Position numbers and translations under genes: made by a program
Shown here: piece by piece, positions 1 through 11,116 of the stretch
Position numbering within the stretch: position 1 is the stretch's first letter
How the letters are laid out: each line of letters starts with the position of its first letter
Notes under the pieces: generated by a model
Database searches by the model: none
What the model was told of the DNA's origin: nothing
What the model saw: the letters and a program-made list of their open reading frames with translations, nothing else
Source of the DNA: Yamagishiella unicocca
Taxonomy: Eukaryota > Chlorophyta > Chlorophyceae > Chlamydomonadales > Volvocaceae
Assembly: GCA_003116995.1 (NCBI GenBank)
Contig: BDSL01000005.1
Coordinates: 682,001-746,000, forward strand
Direction of reading: 5' to 3'
Length of the DNA stretch: 64,000 nucleotides

Positions 1-150
1 GGGGGGAGGGTGAAACACGGGGGGGAGGGCACGGGGCGGGACGGGAAGGGACGGCCGCCGCTCGCCAGGTCATGGCCACCTGCCGACCTGCCCGACGCCG
101 GTATAGCCCCCTTACCTGCGCTCACTCAGGACTAACAACCCCTCCCCTAA

Positions 151-259
151 ACCTAATAGTACCCTAATAGTACCCTAATAGTACCCTAATAGTACCCTAA
201 TATTACCCTAATAGTACCCTAATAGTACCCTAATAGTACCCTAATATTACCCTAATAGA
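151..259. repeat. 11-bp tandem repeat in intron (ACCCTAATAGT)n
   Basis: About ten copies of an 11-bp unit, ACCCTAATAGT, with an ATATT variant in some copies. The array lies in the intron just upstream of the exon at 311. The CCCTAA core resembles telomeric repeats, but the unit is not the algal TTTTAGGG telomere repeat. Confidence 0.9.
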
Positions 260-310
260 ATCCGCATAGCAAACCCGAACACCTCTCCCCGGGGGCTGCT
301 TGGATCGCAG

Positions 311-961
311 GTGGCGACGGAGGGCGACTGCAGCGACCCCCGCGCCCTCACGCCGCTGCTCAAGTCCACTGCCCACCAGTACTACCCCATCACCCCCTGC
401 GTCTCCAGCCGCAACCTGGCATCCCCCGGCGGGAAGGCCACGCTAGGGCGCTCCACAACCACCACGCACCGCAAGCACGGCAAGTCGGGCCGCAAAGGGG
501 GCAGGTCCACGTCCATGCGACCGCCGCGAGGAGGAGGGGGGGCGTCGGTGGCGGCGGCGGCGGCGAAAGCCATGGCGGCGGCAGAGGCAGCGGCGGCGGC
601 GTCCGCGGCGGCTGGGGATGATGGCAACAACAACGACGACGACGATGAGGACTGGGCGAGTCACGCGGATGCGCGTTCTACCGATGATTCGCCGGCGAGG
701 CGGGGAGGCAGGTTGGCTGGCATGGGGCGGACGGTGAGCTGGAAGGACCGCACGCTGCCTCCCCCCAGCAGCGGCTCAGATGACGAGCTGGGCGCTGAGG
801 GGCGGGGGGCGGGACAGGGGTGGGGGCAGCCGCAGCTGCCGCCGCAGCCACAGGGGTTGGAGCTGGCGGGCCTGGTTGGGGGGAGGCCGGGCGAGCGGGT
901 CCAGGACGCGGCCTTGGAGCAGGTCGCACGGGCCTTCTTCTCGGACGTGTTCCAGCAGTAG
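311..961 (+). CDS. last exon of an unrecognised, low-complexity protein
   Basis: The open frame starts directly after a good 3' splice site (gatcgcag at 303-310) and ends with TAG at 959-961, giving 216 residues. There is no in-frame ATG near the start, so this is a terminal exon and the 5' part lies in or beyond the upstream intron. The translation starts with a normal-complexity stretch (TPLLKSTAHQYYPITPC). It then becomes basic and Ala/Gly-rich, followed by an acidic Asn/Asp run (GDDGNNNDDDDEDW) and a Pro/Gln-rich segment. It closes with a possible helix, ALEQVARAFFSDVFQQ. I recognise no domain. The composition suggests a disordered C-terminal tail of a regulatory or nuclear protein, which is inference only. 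The frame is probably right because it stays open through changes in composition and begins and ends at sensible signals. Confidence 0.5.
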   Translation: MATEGDCSDPRALTPLLKSTAHQYYPITPCVSSRNLASPGGKATLGRSTTTTHRKHGKSGRKGGRSTSMRPPRGGGGASVAAAAAKAMAAAEAAAAASAAAGDDGNNNDDDDEDWASHADARSTDDSPARRGGRLAGMGRTVSWKDRTLPPPSSGSDDELGAEGRGAGQGWGQPQLPPQPQGLELAGLVGGRPGERVQDAALEQVARAFFSDVFQQ

Positions 962-2610
962 GTTGGCACGGGTCGGGTCGGCATGGGTCGGGTCGGCACG
1001 AGTCGGGTCGGCACGTCAAGCAGGAGACAGCGCGTGGGCTGAAGTGCGTGTGCGTGTTTCGGGGCTCGGCGCTGCGGCGGCGAGGGGCAGCCGGCGCGGC
1101 TCCGGGAGGGCCGTTGACGTGTCGGGATCTGTTGTTGCGTGTGTGTGAGGTGTAGGGTGTGCCTCCAAGAAAAAGGGATGGCGCGGGGCGCGTGTCGCCG
1201 TACAACTGGGGCGTTATGTACGACATATGTTCGATGTTCGTCAATATGCTTGGGCTTCGCGCTGCGGCGGCACGCCAAGGCCAGCTTTCAGGACGAGGCG
1301 CTTCCCTCGACTTGTTTTGGGAAGCTTTAGGGCAGGGGGGAGCGTTTCAGCTGCGCTTGGTGGCTAGGTTAGGTGCATCGTCCTCGTCGTTGACGACGCT
1401 CTCCATTGCGGTGTGGGTCATTTTGCGATGTGGGTCACTGTGCGTTGTCGGTCATTTTGCGATGTGGGTCATTTTGCTGGTCCCTGAGGGCCTCCTTCGA
1501 GGGGCGTCCTGTGCTTGTCTCGCAACGGAGACACGCTATCGTCGGCGCTTCGGACTGGTGACATGTACGGCGCCGCACCCTTGCTCGGTGCAGGCGGCCG
1601 CCTGTTCAGCAGCCGTCCTTTCTCACTGCTAAACCCAACGTGACGGAAGAGGACTGCCAACGAAATTTTGCCAATATCCCGAGTGAGCACAGCGAAGGCA
1701 ATAGCATTCCGCAACAGCGACACCGAGAGTGGTTACACTGCTTTGGTGTAAAGGGCACCCGAAGCGAAGGGCATCGAGGTCGCCATACAATCCGTACAAC
1801 GTTACTTAACGGCCCCCCGCAGCCGTCTCCTGAGAAACGGAGAACAAGCTTATACGCCGGTAGAGTCGGGACGACAATGGGGTAGTCGCCCCGGTGCTGC
1901 AGCTCTTCGGGCGGCGTGGTGAGCTGCCGGGGGGTGCTGGCGGAGCAGCGGGGGGTGCATGCAGCGGCTGACGGTGCTCGCTGCAGCACCTTGGAGACCT
2001 GCATGGAGGGGGGGGTGATAATGAGGATAGGTTGAGAGGGAGATGGTAAGAAGGGAGATGGGAGGGCGGCCCCCTGGTGATGGAGCGTGTGTGTGTGGGC
2101 GGGGAGGGGCACGCATGCGGCAAAGGAGCGGGGGTGTGCGGGCGAGAAGATCCGGTGCGGGTGGGGGTGAGATGCCCACACAGGATGAGTGTGGGGACGG
2201 TGGTGCAGCCAGCGCGGCTGGTGGGGCCGGGCTCATGGAGGTGCGGGTGTTTGTGGGTCAGATGTTTCGGGTCAGGGTGGCAGATAGGGTGGCAGTTAGG
2301 ACGGCAGCTAGGGTGGCAGGTGGGGCCGAGGTTCGCTGGGGCTCAGTCACTGGCGGTGCGTGTCCTCAGATATTCTCAAACTTTATGATCCCAGGGCCCA
2401 GTCGGGCGTCGACGAAATATATCTGACATCATGGGACGCGCGCCCGCGGACGTTTGCGTAATGCGAGAGCTCAGGGCAGGCAACGGGAAGCGCAGGATGG
2501 CGACGCCCGGCAATTGATGTGGCGAGCTTTGACCACATGGTCAACCTCAGATATTCTCAAACTTTACTCCCATGGACCCAGCGAGGGATCCTCGAGCTTA
2601 GAATGTATCA
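962..2610. other. no confident gene; 3' UTR plus unassigned DNA
   Basis: The first part is probably the 3' UTR of the exon ending at 961. It opens with a short direct repeat of a GGGTCGGGTCGGCA-like unit (966-1015), and a TGTAA-type poly(A) signal occurs near 1748. On the minus strand, a pyrimidine-rich tract ending in CAG (about 2006-2040) precedes an open frame running to TGA at 1606. That could be a terminal exon, but I recognise nothing in it. Two near-identical sequences at about 2370-2404 and 2551-2581 are described separately. Confidence 0.4.
2370..2581. repeat. pair of dispersed direct repeats (TCAGATATTCTCAAACTTTA)
   Basis: The sequence TCAGATATTCTCAAACTTTA followed by a similar TCCCA..GG.CCCA tail occurs at about 2370-2404 and again at about 2551-2581. 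The two copies are about 180 bp apart. A shorter related piece (GTCAACCTCAGAT) precedes the second copy and recurs near 4048. They may be remnants of a mobile element; I see no coding capacity or terminal inverted repeats. Confidence 0.6.
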
Positions 2611-3420
2611 TCACAGGTCGCCAACGACGAGCTGGGGCTCGTAACCCAACTCCTCCACCTCGTACACGGGTTTTCATCGCAACCCCCCTCCCACCCACCA
2701 GCCAGCCGTCAACCACCAGTAACCACCCCCTCCCGTGCCTTCCCTTCCCTTCCGCCCTAACACACCGCACCTCCGCACCCTACATGCCATACCCCGTCCT
2801 TGCACTGCTGGTGGCACTGCGGGAGTCGTCACAAAGAAGGCACGTCCGCTACTCGCTCTCGCGGGTTGGAACAAAAGCGTTCTTCTCTCTCTTCTCTCTC
2901 TCCTAGTACCGCAACCCTTCCCTCGGCCCCCCTGCCGGCCTCACCTGCGGCCGCCACAGCCGCACCACATCCCTGGTCAGCAGCTCGTCCTGGTCGCGAG
3001 CACGACCCGATATAACGTACGGCACGTACTGCAGGTCGCCCAGCGCTGAGGCGCCGAGGGTGTTGCATACATATGTGCCGTACGGACGAGGGGTCGGCGG
3101 TCTGGTGGTTTGAGCGAGGTCCGATTTCCTGCCCGGGCCCCGTTCGGATGATCACCATGTCGCTGGTACTGCTGCTGGTACTGCTGCTGGTACTGCTGCT
3201 GGTACTGCTGCTGGTACTGCTGCTGGTACTGCTGCTGGTACTGCTGCTGGTACTGCTGCTGATGCGGGCGCTCACCGAGGGCTCACTGGGCTCTGGGTCG
3301 CCTCCTGAGCCGGATGAAGCGGGCATGGAGCGGGGTATGCCAGCGCTGCTGGGCCCTGAACCCGCTGATGTTGCTCATGTTTTTGGTGTTGTGTGCCGCG
3401 AAGGTGAAGGAGTTGCCGGC
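2611..3420 (-). CDS. probable 3' part of an unrecognised minus-strand gene
   Basis: Two exons join in phase. The exon at 3420-3287 starts after a CCTCCAG acceptor, reads AGNSFTFAAHNTKNMSNISG and later FIRLRRRPR, and ends before GTGAGC in phase 2. The exon at 3128-2945 starts after GGGCAG with one base, restoring the frame. It reads YGTYVCNTLGASALGDLQYV and ends before GTGAGG in phase 0. A short downstream frame containing VEELGYEPQLVVGDL and TGA at 2613-2611 could be the last exon, but its acceptor is weak. The intron at 3129-3286 carries a 12-bp minisatellite. I do not recognise the family and found no start, so the 5' part is missing. The matching phases and normal amino-acid composition are the main support. 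Confidence 0.35.
3164..3262. repeat. 12-bp minisatellite (CTGCTGGTACTG)n
   Basis: About eight near-perfect copies of CTGCTGGTACTG. All frames stay open across it (Leu/Val-rich on plus, Gln/Tyr or Ser/Thr-rich on minus), so long frames here are artefacts of the repeat. It falls inside the proposed intron of the minus-strand gene at 2611-3420. Confidence 0.9.
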
Positions 3421-4359
3421 CTGGAGGGGGGATCGGGCGGAGTGCGGGTTATTAGGTGGAACGCAGGGAAGTCCATGCCCAGGCCCATGGACTTCCAAAA
3501 CCGCCTGGTCCCAAGGTCGCAGGACTTTAACCAAAGTTGCACAACAGCAAAAGGGTGCAGGGCTCGTGACGCCGCTCAGCTTAGTAAACCATTATTCCGC
3601 TTCCCAGCCCCAGGCCCGCCCATACCAGAGGCTGCTTCCAAAGCCTTCCAACACCCAGCAACATGGAATGTGTGGTTGGCCCCTCGTAATCCTATCTCAC
3701 CTTAAAGGCCTGAGGGAAGCATAAATGTCGTGTGGCACGCGTGGGCCTAGGGAACCGCTCGCCGAAGGACAGGCCGCTTTGCAGCGTATGTACCATACAT
3801 CATAACTCAAGCCGGCAGATGTTGATGCGTTGGAGTCGCATGGCAAGCGACAGCGCGCGATCAGCCTGCCGGCTGCGGCGGCGCAGTCACAGGCTGCGGC
3901 GAGAGCTTGTGCAGGGGCGCCATTGCCATATTCAACCTTACAGTGGCCATGCGGATCAACTCCTACGTAGAGATTGTGTGGTGGCAGTTGAACACTGGTC
4001 GCCGTGTGCAAAGGACAGCTTGAGGTTTCCGTGACCAACAATCAAGGTCAACCTCAGATTGCACATGTTGCACTGATGATCGTGATGTTTCTATGCTCTA
4101 GCTTTGCGTAAGAATGCTCCCCAACTCCATACGCAAAGACCGGTATACGGCGCGACGGGACAATACGACGACTGGGTCCAATGCTTGTCGAATGTCAAGA
4201 GGTAAACTTCTACATGTCGAAATTTCCCCTCGTGCTTTTATCAGGCGCAGCGTCCGGTCGCTGTTGTCTCGACTTCAATGCTCGCCGCAAGGCAGCTCGT
4301 CGACCAGCAAGCACATTTGAAATTTGACATCCATGACCCTTCAGGTGTGTAAGGCACAG
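3421..4359. other. intergenic or 5' region, no confident exon
   Basis: This lies between a minus-strand gene fragment and the plus-strand mTERF gene, so it should hold a divergent upstream region. Minus-strand frames at 3697-4041 and a plus-strand frame at 4114-4320 are open, but they have no splice sites in agreeing phase and no recognisable content. A plus-strand ATG at 4333 starts a short basic peptide that could be a transit peptide, but I could not connect it to the mTERF exons. Confidence 0.4.
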
Positions 4360-6389
4360 TCGCGTTGTGTGTCGGTTTGGCCTGCCTCGGTTCCGGTCCG
4401 CCGCCAACGTTTTCGCGCGGGTCTGTAGGCCTCATCAAGCGGCAGGGCCCGGCGCTGCATGTCAAAATCGATGGACACCGTGTCGTGGAAAGGCGTGCGA
4501 CCGAGTTAAGGCGGCTGCATCGCCAATTCAACGGCGTAGTTGCGCGGCCGTCGCGATTCCAAGACGATACCGTGAGGCCCTGGCTCAGCCCAGGTAAACT
4601 CGCGCACTCAACCCCACACGAACCGCGCAGTACGTCGCGCCGCCCGCCCCTTGACCGGCTCTTATACGTCGCGCCACCCGCCCCTTGACCGGCTCTTATA
4701 CGTCGCGCCATCCGCCCCTTGACCGGCTCTTAACCCCACCGTCGCTACCCATTGCTACCGGCAGGCTACGTGCCAGCGCAGCAGCGCTGGTGCCCCCGCC
4801 TGGAGCGCGACGTCCAAGCCGTCTGCGCCGAGGCCGGCCTCTCCCGCGCCTCCGCCGCGTCCGTCGCCCGCGCCGCCTCCCGCGGCACCATCTCCCAGAA
4901 CCCGGGCGTGCTGCTCTCCCGCCTGCTCCGCTTCCTGGACTGCCTCACGGAGCCCCTGGGCCGCCGCGGCGTGCTGGGCGTGCTGCGCCACGCGCCCTCC
5001 CTCCTCCGCTACTCCCCGGAGAGCCTCCGCTGGAACGCCGACATGCTGTCCACCATCCTGCCCGACGCCTCCATGGCCACCGTAGTCACCAAGGCGCCTA
5101 TGCTGCTCTCCGCCTCCGCCATCACCCTATGGGGCAACTTCGAGGGCCTGCGCCGCCTGCTGCGACTCGACCACGACGACGCAGTCCGCGTCGTGGTCCG
5201 CGCCCCCCGCCTGCTCCTCAACACGCGCGGCGCTCTGGAGGGCCGCCTACAGGACCTCGCGATCCTCTCCAACGAGCCCCTCAGCCGCGTGGCGGCCGTG
5301 GTGACCCGCCAGCCCGCCCTCCTCGGCTACTTCCCAGGCACCCTGGAACGCAATCTGCGCCACGCAGCCGCGGTCCTCGGCGTGCCTTTCGCCCGCGTGC
5401 AGCGGCTGCTGCTCAAGCAGCCCACGCTGGCGATGCTCTCCCAGGAGAGCTTCAGCGCGCGAGTGGCGCAGCTGCGGGATGCGGCCGGGCTGGTGGACCC
5501 AGCCGACCTGGCCTGCGTGGCGCTGCGCCAGCCCGCCCTTCTGACGCTGTCTCCCGAGGCGGTTAGAGTCAAGGTGGCGGTGGTGGCGCGCGTGTTGGGC
5601 CTGGCGGACAAGCCAGCCCAGCTGCACACGGTGTTGCGCGGCGCGCCGCAGCTGCTGACGCTGGCGGCGGATAGCATAGAGGCCAAGGCGGCGGCGCTGC
5701 GGGAGGCGGTGGCGCCGTGCGAGGCGCTGCGGGCGCAGCTGGAGGGCGCGCCGCCGCAGTCGGTGGCGGTGTGGCTGTGCCTCAGCGGCGGGAGGTACCA
5801 GCGAGTGCGCGCTGCGGCGGAGGCGCAGGCGCTGGTGGAGGCGCAGGCACTGGTGGAGGCGCAGGCACTGGTGGAGGCGCAGGCGGCGGGGGATGCGGAC
5901 GGCGCAGCCGTGGTTGCGGCTGCTGGCGGATGTGCTGGTGCTGGTGCTGGTGCCGGTGCCGGTGCTGCTGGGTTGCAGCAAGTGGCATGCAGCGCGGCGG
6001 AGGCCGCCGAGGCGCTGCTGAGCCCCAGGGCGCGAGGGGGCCGGCGGCGAGCCGAGCCGGAGTCACGAGGGAGGGGGCAGGGGACGGAGGAGGAGGAGGA
6101 GCTCAGCGCGTTGCAGGTGCAGCAGCAGCAGCCGGAGGGGCAGCAGCCGGCGGTGGAGGGAGAGGCGGCGGCTGGAGTTGTCGTGGGTGCGGCCGGAGGG
6201 AGAGACAAACGCTCGCGGCTGTCGCTGTACGCGCTGCTCAAGACGACGCCGGCGGAGGCGGCGAAGGCGGCAGACATAGGCGACGCGGACGTGGCGGGCA
6301 GGTGCGTTGCGAAGCCCGCGAAGCCCGCGAAGCGGCCCGTCTTGAAGAAGGCGCAGCTGCTGCGGCAGTCGGTGCTGCGGCCCCTCTAG
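4360..6389 (+). CDS. mTERF-domain organelle protein (5' end unresolved)
   Basis: mTERF proteins are helical-repeat nucleic-acid binders acting in mitochondria or chloroplasts, where they affect transcription, splicing or ribosome assembly. The main exon (4765-6389, TAG at 6387-6389) encodes 540 residues. The first 320 or so hold repeated mTERF-like units, with a Pro-x-Leu-Leu core seen in HAPSLLRYSPESL, RAPRLLLNTRGAL, RQPALLGYFPGTL, KQPTLAMLSQESF, RQPALLTLSPEAV and GAPQLLTLAADSI. The tail is Ala/Gly/Gln-rich with a short tandem repeat, then a basic end. The exon lacks an early ATG and begins with two bases after CAG. The frame upstream to a strong donor (AG, GTAAAC at 4594) ends in phase 1, so 4360-4593 is a good candidate preceding exon, but its own start is not found. 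Organelle targeting is expected from the family but not shown here. Confidence 0.8.
4627..4733. repeat. about 36-bp tandem repeat, three copies, in mTERF intron
   Basis: Three copies of a unit containing CGCCCCTTGACCGGCTCTTA separated by TACGTCGCGCCA. They fill most of the proposed intron at 4594-4764. Confidence 0.85.
5818..5884 (+). repeat. 18-bp coding repeat (EAQALV)n in the mTERF tail
   Basis: Three to four copies of GAGGCGCAGGCGCTGGTG, read in frame as EAQALV. They mark where the helical mTERF region gives way to a low-complexity tail. Confidence 0.85.
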
Positions 6390-7932
6390 CGCACAGGCGG
6401 GATCTGGGGCTGGGCACCAGAGTCAAGGGTTGAGCGATGTCGTGAGCGACGACCATTTCGTTGCGTGCCCTGGCTCGCATAGGCTCCGTTTACAAGCCCC
6501 CTGTTGTATTTTTTAAATGGAATACCATATACATATGCTATTGAACTCAATCGCGCTGGCTTAGGATCTGCGGCTTGGGGCGCCTGTTAGCTGGAGTCTC
6601 AAAGCCTGGAGCTGCACCGCCAAGGCAACTGACTGGTGTATTGAACAGAATCCTCGATTGTCTTGTTCGTTTTGTTATTGTTTGGTCTCTTGGTTTGTTG
6701 TATGAGTTTGCGTGGCGTGGTGTGGCCTGTGTGTAGTACGCGCTAGGCTATCGCGGAGTGGCGTGTGGAATGGTGAGGGGCGGTGCGTCGGGGCGCCGGC
6801 GAATGGGGCCGAGGTGGATGGCACTCGCCCGGCGACTTGGAGGCTTGCCACGTTATGCGCGCATTTGCATATGTTTTTGGTCAGTCGTGCTGACTGGCCA
6901 ACAAAATTGTTGCTTTGTTTCGAACGCGCCAGGCAACACGGGAAACACGAAATGCTTTATACCGGTATATGGGGTTTTGGGCATTGGCACACCAACAGGC
7001 ATTTATCTGCCAGGAATCACCGTCGCATTGGTGTTGTAGCGCACAGCCACGGTAGCTCGAAAGGGATCATGCATTTTGTCACACAATGGGAACCGGGCGG
7101 CGTGGGTTGTGACTAGTACCTGCCCAAATTGTATATCCTGTACGGCCCGCCAGAGGTGCTACCCGGTTGGATCCTGGACCCCACGATCGTAACCATTTTT
7201 CGCGGTGGCGAATGGGCGGTAGGCAGCGCATTCCAACGCCTCAAGGTCGATGTTAGGATCGTATTGGCCCCTGCGTTGCCGGGCAGCTCCGGGCAGCTCG
7301 ATCTGCGAGGGGCTTGGGAAGCACATGGGCCATGCCCTGCTCTACCATCTCAAAGCGGGCGATGAGCTCGATCTAGAACAGCCGTACGTTGCTTATTGCA
7401 GTCAAACGATGAACTTGCTAAGCGAATATGTGGATTTTCGTCAGTGTGACAACCGTGCGTCGCGCTCGTCCGCCTCCAACCAGCAAAAAGCCCGCACTGG
7501 CCTTGCCCTTCCAACGTTTCAAAGGTATTTAGGCCTTCGGTTTGGGCAGCGATCACATTATAAGGCTGCAGAGGGAATCAAGAACCGGTATCTGGCCATC
7601 TGGTTGCCTAACAGCAAGATCCAACCATCCACCCCAACCCCCACAAACCAACGACAACAACGTGGGACAGCAACATTCCAGCAACCGCACCATCATAATA
7701 CAATTAGGAGGGGGCATTGAAATTCGTTTGATGGCTGTCCGACGGCCTTGTAGGTGTCCGCACTAATTGGACACCATCGCACATAAACAGCCAGTGGAAT
7801 AGGCATGATGCTATGAGAAAATATTACGAAAAATTGCTTCCTCGCAGTGGGTGCGCCCAAAGCTACGTTGTACTAGCCCCAAGGCTGCCCCGCCAGCGTA
7901 ACGCACGTCCTGCAAGACTGCGGTCTTTTGCA
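6390..7932. other. mTERF 3' UTR and intergenic DNA, nothing recognised
   Basis: This follows the mTERF stop and precedes the GNAT start. The first few hundred bases are AT-richer and fit a 3' UTR. Open frames at 7129-7365 and 7250-7720 contain normal-looking residues, but I recognise no family and found no paired splice sites. Confidence 0.45.
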
Positions 7933-9973
7933 ATGGGTGAAAGCTCGTCACTGGTACCCGCCATTGACAGCCTTCATGACACCCAGCTGCGAATCTTCAG
8001 CGCGGCGGACGATCCACCTGCGGCGGAGCAGTGCGCGGTGACGATCGGTCGGGTGAGCATCTGCGCGATTTGGAAATCGGCACATTAGGGCCGAAACAGT
8101 ATATGCGGTTTAATATAAGATGTAGCGACGTGCTGGGACAACACTTTATCCTTGGCTTGGACTTCTGTGCTCCCGATTTAAAACACCTGCCATAATCCTC
8201 CCTGCCGCATTGACCCGCCAAGGGAGTATGCCATCTGCTCACCGCATCAGGACGCCATCTCACCCTCCCCAAAAGAACCTAGAACCTAAGAAGAACCCCA
8301 AGAAGAACCTAAACAGCACTGCCTGCCTGGGCTCGGCTGACAGATGGATGTCCGTCGTGGCCGTCGTTCAGGGCTTTGTCTGTGAGCCCAACAACGACTT
8401 TTTCTGCTCCGACCCGGCGCTATTCGAGGAGCGCTGGCGGGTCATCGCGGCCAACAGCCTGCTGCGCAGCCCCCACATCCCCATGCTGCACAGCATCGGC
8501 CAGGAGCACGTGGCTGTGGCGTTTGCGTACCTGTACCCAGATCAGAAAGGTGGACGACGGGCATGCTGGTGGTGCAAAGGCTGCGTCGTAGGGGAAGAGA
8601 GGTGGGGTCTCCACGGCGGGAGAGCTGTAGGTCGGGAGGGCGCGGTGCTTTTGGCGGGGTCGTTTCTCCCCCTCTTATCCGATTCAGCCTCCTCTCACCG
8701 TACCGCACCCAAATTCGCCGTGATGCAGCTCCCGATGACGCCCCGGAACCTCCGGGAATAGTGGACCTTTCCGCCACCACGCGGCCCGATACCATACCCG
8801 TACGGAACGATTTTCTGTCGTACCTGTCGGTCAAGAAGGCGGAGTTCCTGGAGGTGCGTTGGCGCGTGGATGGCCGACCGCCCGCACAGAGGGGCTGCAG
8901 CATTGAGCGACCCAAACCGCGTCGCGGCTTCGCAGGGCCAGGTGGCCGCCGCAGCTCGTCAATGGGAGCGGCCAAGGGGTTTGGCGGGAAAGCGACGGTT
9001 GGACGGTTGGACGGTTAAGGGTTCAACCTGATATCACGTGTTTTAAATTGGCGCGCCCGCTTAGTGGAACACGCGCATGGTGAAGGGGCACGATGGGACT
9101 CACCGGGGCTCCTGATGTCGGGATTGCTTCAGGGCGCGTGATGTCGTGAATCCAGATCCAAGAGTGGATCCTGCGTGCCGCTCGCTGCCGCCCCCTCCTC
9201 CTGCCCCGACCTACGGGCTCCCTCTCCCCCTCCTCCTGCCCTGACAGGCTCACGGCTCTTTCGAGTACATCGCCTTCCTCTCCACACGCCCGGAGTGGCG
9301 CGGCAGGGGCCTTGGCTCCCGGCTGGTGCGCCACGTGACGAACAAGTGCGCGCGGGCCAGCGTGGTGGTGGGGATTGCGGGGCCGCTCATGGGGGCAGCA
9401 GCATCGGGGTGCTCTCATTGGGGCAGCAGAGCAGTACCGGGGCGTTCTCATGGGGGCAGCAGTGTCGAGGTGCTCTAATTGGGGCAGCAGCATCAGGGTG
9501 CTCTCCGCCCACTCTCGCCGCCCAGACCAACCCCTTACCCCGCCAACCCGACCCGACCCGGCCCGACCCCCCAGGGCGGACGCGGCTGGCCGCTGGTGCT
9601 ACCTGGAGGCAACTAACCCGGATAATGTACGACTGTACGAAAGGTGCGTCGCGGAGCAGAGTCGTTGAGGTCGTTAGTTAATGCCGGTATTGATGCCTGA
9701 CTGGTTTGGTCGGCAGCTTCTGCATATCCGAAAAAAATACACATGCATTGCATCATCGTTCTGTCTGTCATGTGCGGACAACTGTATATGCGCCTGACAA
9801 ATGTATATGCGCCTGACAAATGTATATGCGCCTGACAAATGTATATGCGCCTTCGCAGGCACGGCTTTCGGCAGCTGGAGACCAAGACCTGGACCCTGGA
9901 ATCCCTGCCCGGAAAGCGGATCATGCTGGTGCTCATGAGTCGTCAGCCTGCAGGCGCGACGGAGCGGCACTGA
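7933..9973 (+). CDS. GNAT-family N-acetyltransferase, six exons
   Basis: GNAT enzymes move an acetyl group from acetyl-CoA to an amine; the substrate here cannot be told. Exons: 7933-8052, 8372-8549, 8729-8853, 9248-9345, 9575-9643 and 9859-9973 (TGA). All phases agree, giving 234 residues. Exon 1 begins MGESSS and supplies the first strand (QLRIFSAADD). The acetyl-CoA-binding motif A is in exon 4, RPEWRGRGLGSRLV, with the expected R-x-x-G-x-G pattern. Motif B follows as ATNPDNVRLYERHGF, joining exons 5 and 6, with the Tyr and the GF turn typical of the fold. The length is normal for a single-domain GNAT. Donors are mostly GTGCGT or GTGAGC. The last intron carries a tandem repeat running up to its acceptor. 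The family is clear; the start ATG is the first plausible one in the frame. Confidence 0.85.
9782..9853. repeat. 19-bp tandem repeat abutting a 3' splice site
   Basis: Four copies of TGTATATGCGCCTGACAAA. The last copy is cut short at TGTATATGCGCC and flows straight into TTCGCAG, the acceptor of the last GNAT exon. Confidence 0.9.
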
Positions 9974-11116
9974 GTGACGAGGGCGCCGAGCGGCAACAAA
10001 TTAGGACTGCATCGACGCAGCAGCTGGGTGTGGCGTGACAGTTGGGTGCATTAATTCCGTACGGCGCCGGCTCCCGGGGGCCCAGCGGAGTGTACGACGC
10101 GGCCGAGGAGGGCTGAGCGACGCGCAGCATGTGATTGCGGTCAAATGCTGACATGGTCGTGCGACGGTGCCAGTGGTTTGCCTTGGCGGCGGCAGTGGTG
10201 TGGAGCGTACGGAAGTGCAGTACGGATGCGTGTTAGTGAAGGTTCCAGACGCGAGGCGTATTATTCTTCGCGCGGAGGAGGTGGCGGCGCTGAAAGTACG
10301 ATGAAGAATGTACGGCCGAGCTGACGAGTGGTTCCGGATGTATCGGGCGTAAGGTCCCGCCTTTTGTTCGCGCTGAGGAGCCGCTAGGCAGGATAGCGAG
10401 AGCTGAGCCACAGCTGGCAGACTAGCACGCAGGCCATTTTCATCCTTGCATGTGAGACGATAAAGTAGTTGCGCGGAAGCCGATTTCCCAAAGAGGTCAT
10501 GTCCATGTTTTTTCCCCCTTCGCGCCCCTAAAGGCGGTTGCGACCAGGGTTTCGCGACTGGGCAACGAATGCAGGCATCCGGGCAACGGACACCGGCGTA
10601 CACCGGACACCGGCGTACACCGGACACCGGCGTAAACCGTACACCGGCGTAAACCGTACACCGGCGTACACCGTACACCGGCGTAACCCGTGTGTCCAAG
10701 GCACAGCATGGCGTGTGCTGCCATATGCCACCTGAGTTGTACTGGAGGTGACGAGTCCGTCTGCTCGACGCATGCTGCTGTATATGTTGTTGCGGGCGCT
10801 CACCGCGTTTGGCACGTTCGCCTCGAAGGCGCCTGCCTAGGACAGCGCCTGCATTGCCCACGAGTGCCAGGTGGTGCTCAATAGGACCATCTCTCCCGCA
10901 CACCAGTTCTCCTCTCCCCAACCCACCACACCCCACCTCACCCCTATCCCACGGGTTTTTTTCACAACCCCACCTCACCCCACCTCACCCCAGCCCGGTA
11001 TCACACCTGCACGCCTTCAAAGCTCCCTCCCTCCCAAGCCATACAGCCACTGGTAGCCCCCGGAATAAAAGCCACACAACGGCACGAGGGCCCTCCGCTC
11101 GCACTCCGCACAGCCC
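9974..11116. other. region between convergent genes with a minisatellite
   Basis: This separates the stop of the GNAT gene (plus) from the stop of the DHX37 gene (minus), so it should hold both 3' UTRs. It includes an ACACCGGCGTA repeat at about 10585-10690. No coding signal seen. Confidence 0.5.
10585..10690. repeat. about 18-bp tandem repeat (ACACCGGCGTACACCGG)n
   Basis: Six imperfect copies of a unit like ACACCGGCGTACACCGG, some with AAA in place of ACA. Predicted proteins across it are repeat artefacts. Confidence 0.85.

Noticed and set aside
3073..3705. Plus-strand frame with Leu/Val repeats resembling a membrane segment
   Set aside because: The hydrophobic run is the translated CTGCTGGTACTG repeat. 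There is no supporting start, splice site or flanking similarity.
5327..6277. 316-residue minus-strand frame in the mTERF region
   Set aside because: It is the antisense shadow of the mTERF exon, whose plus-strand translation shows the family's repeated helical units.
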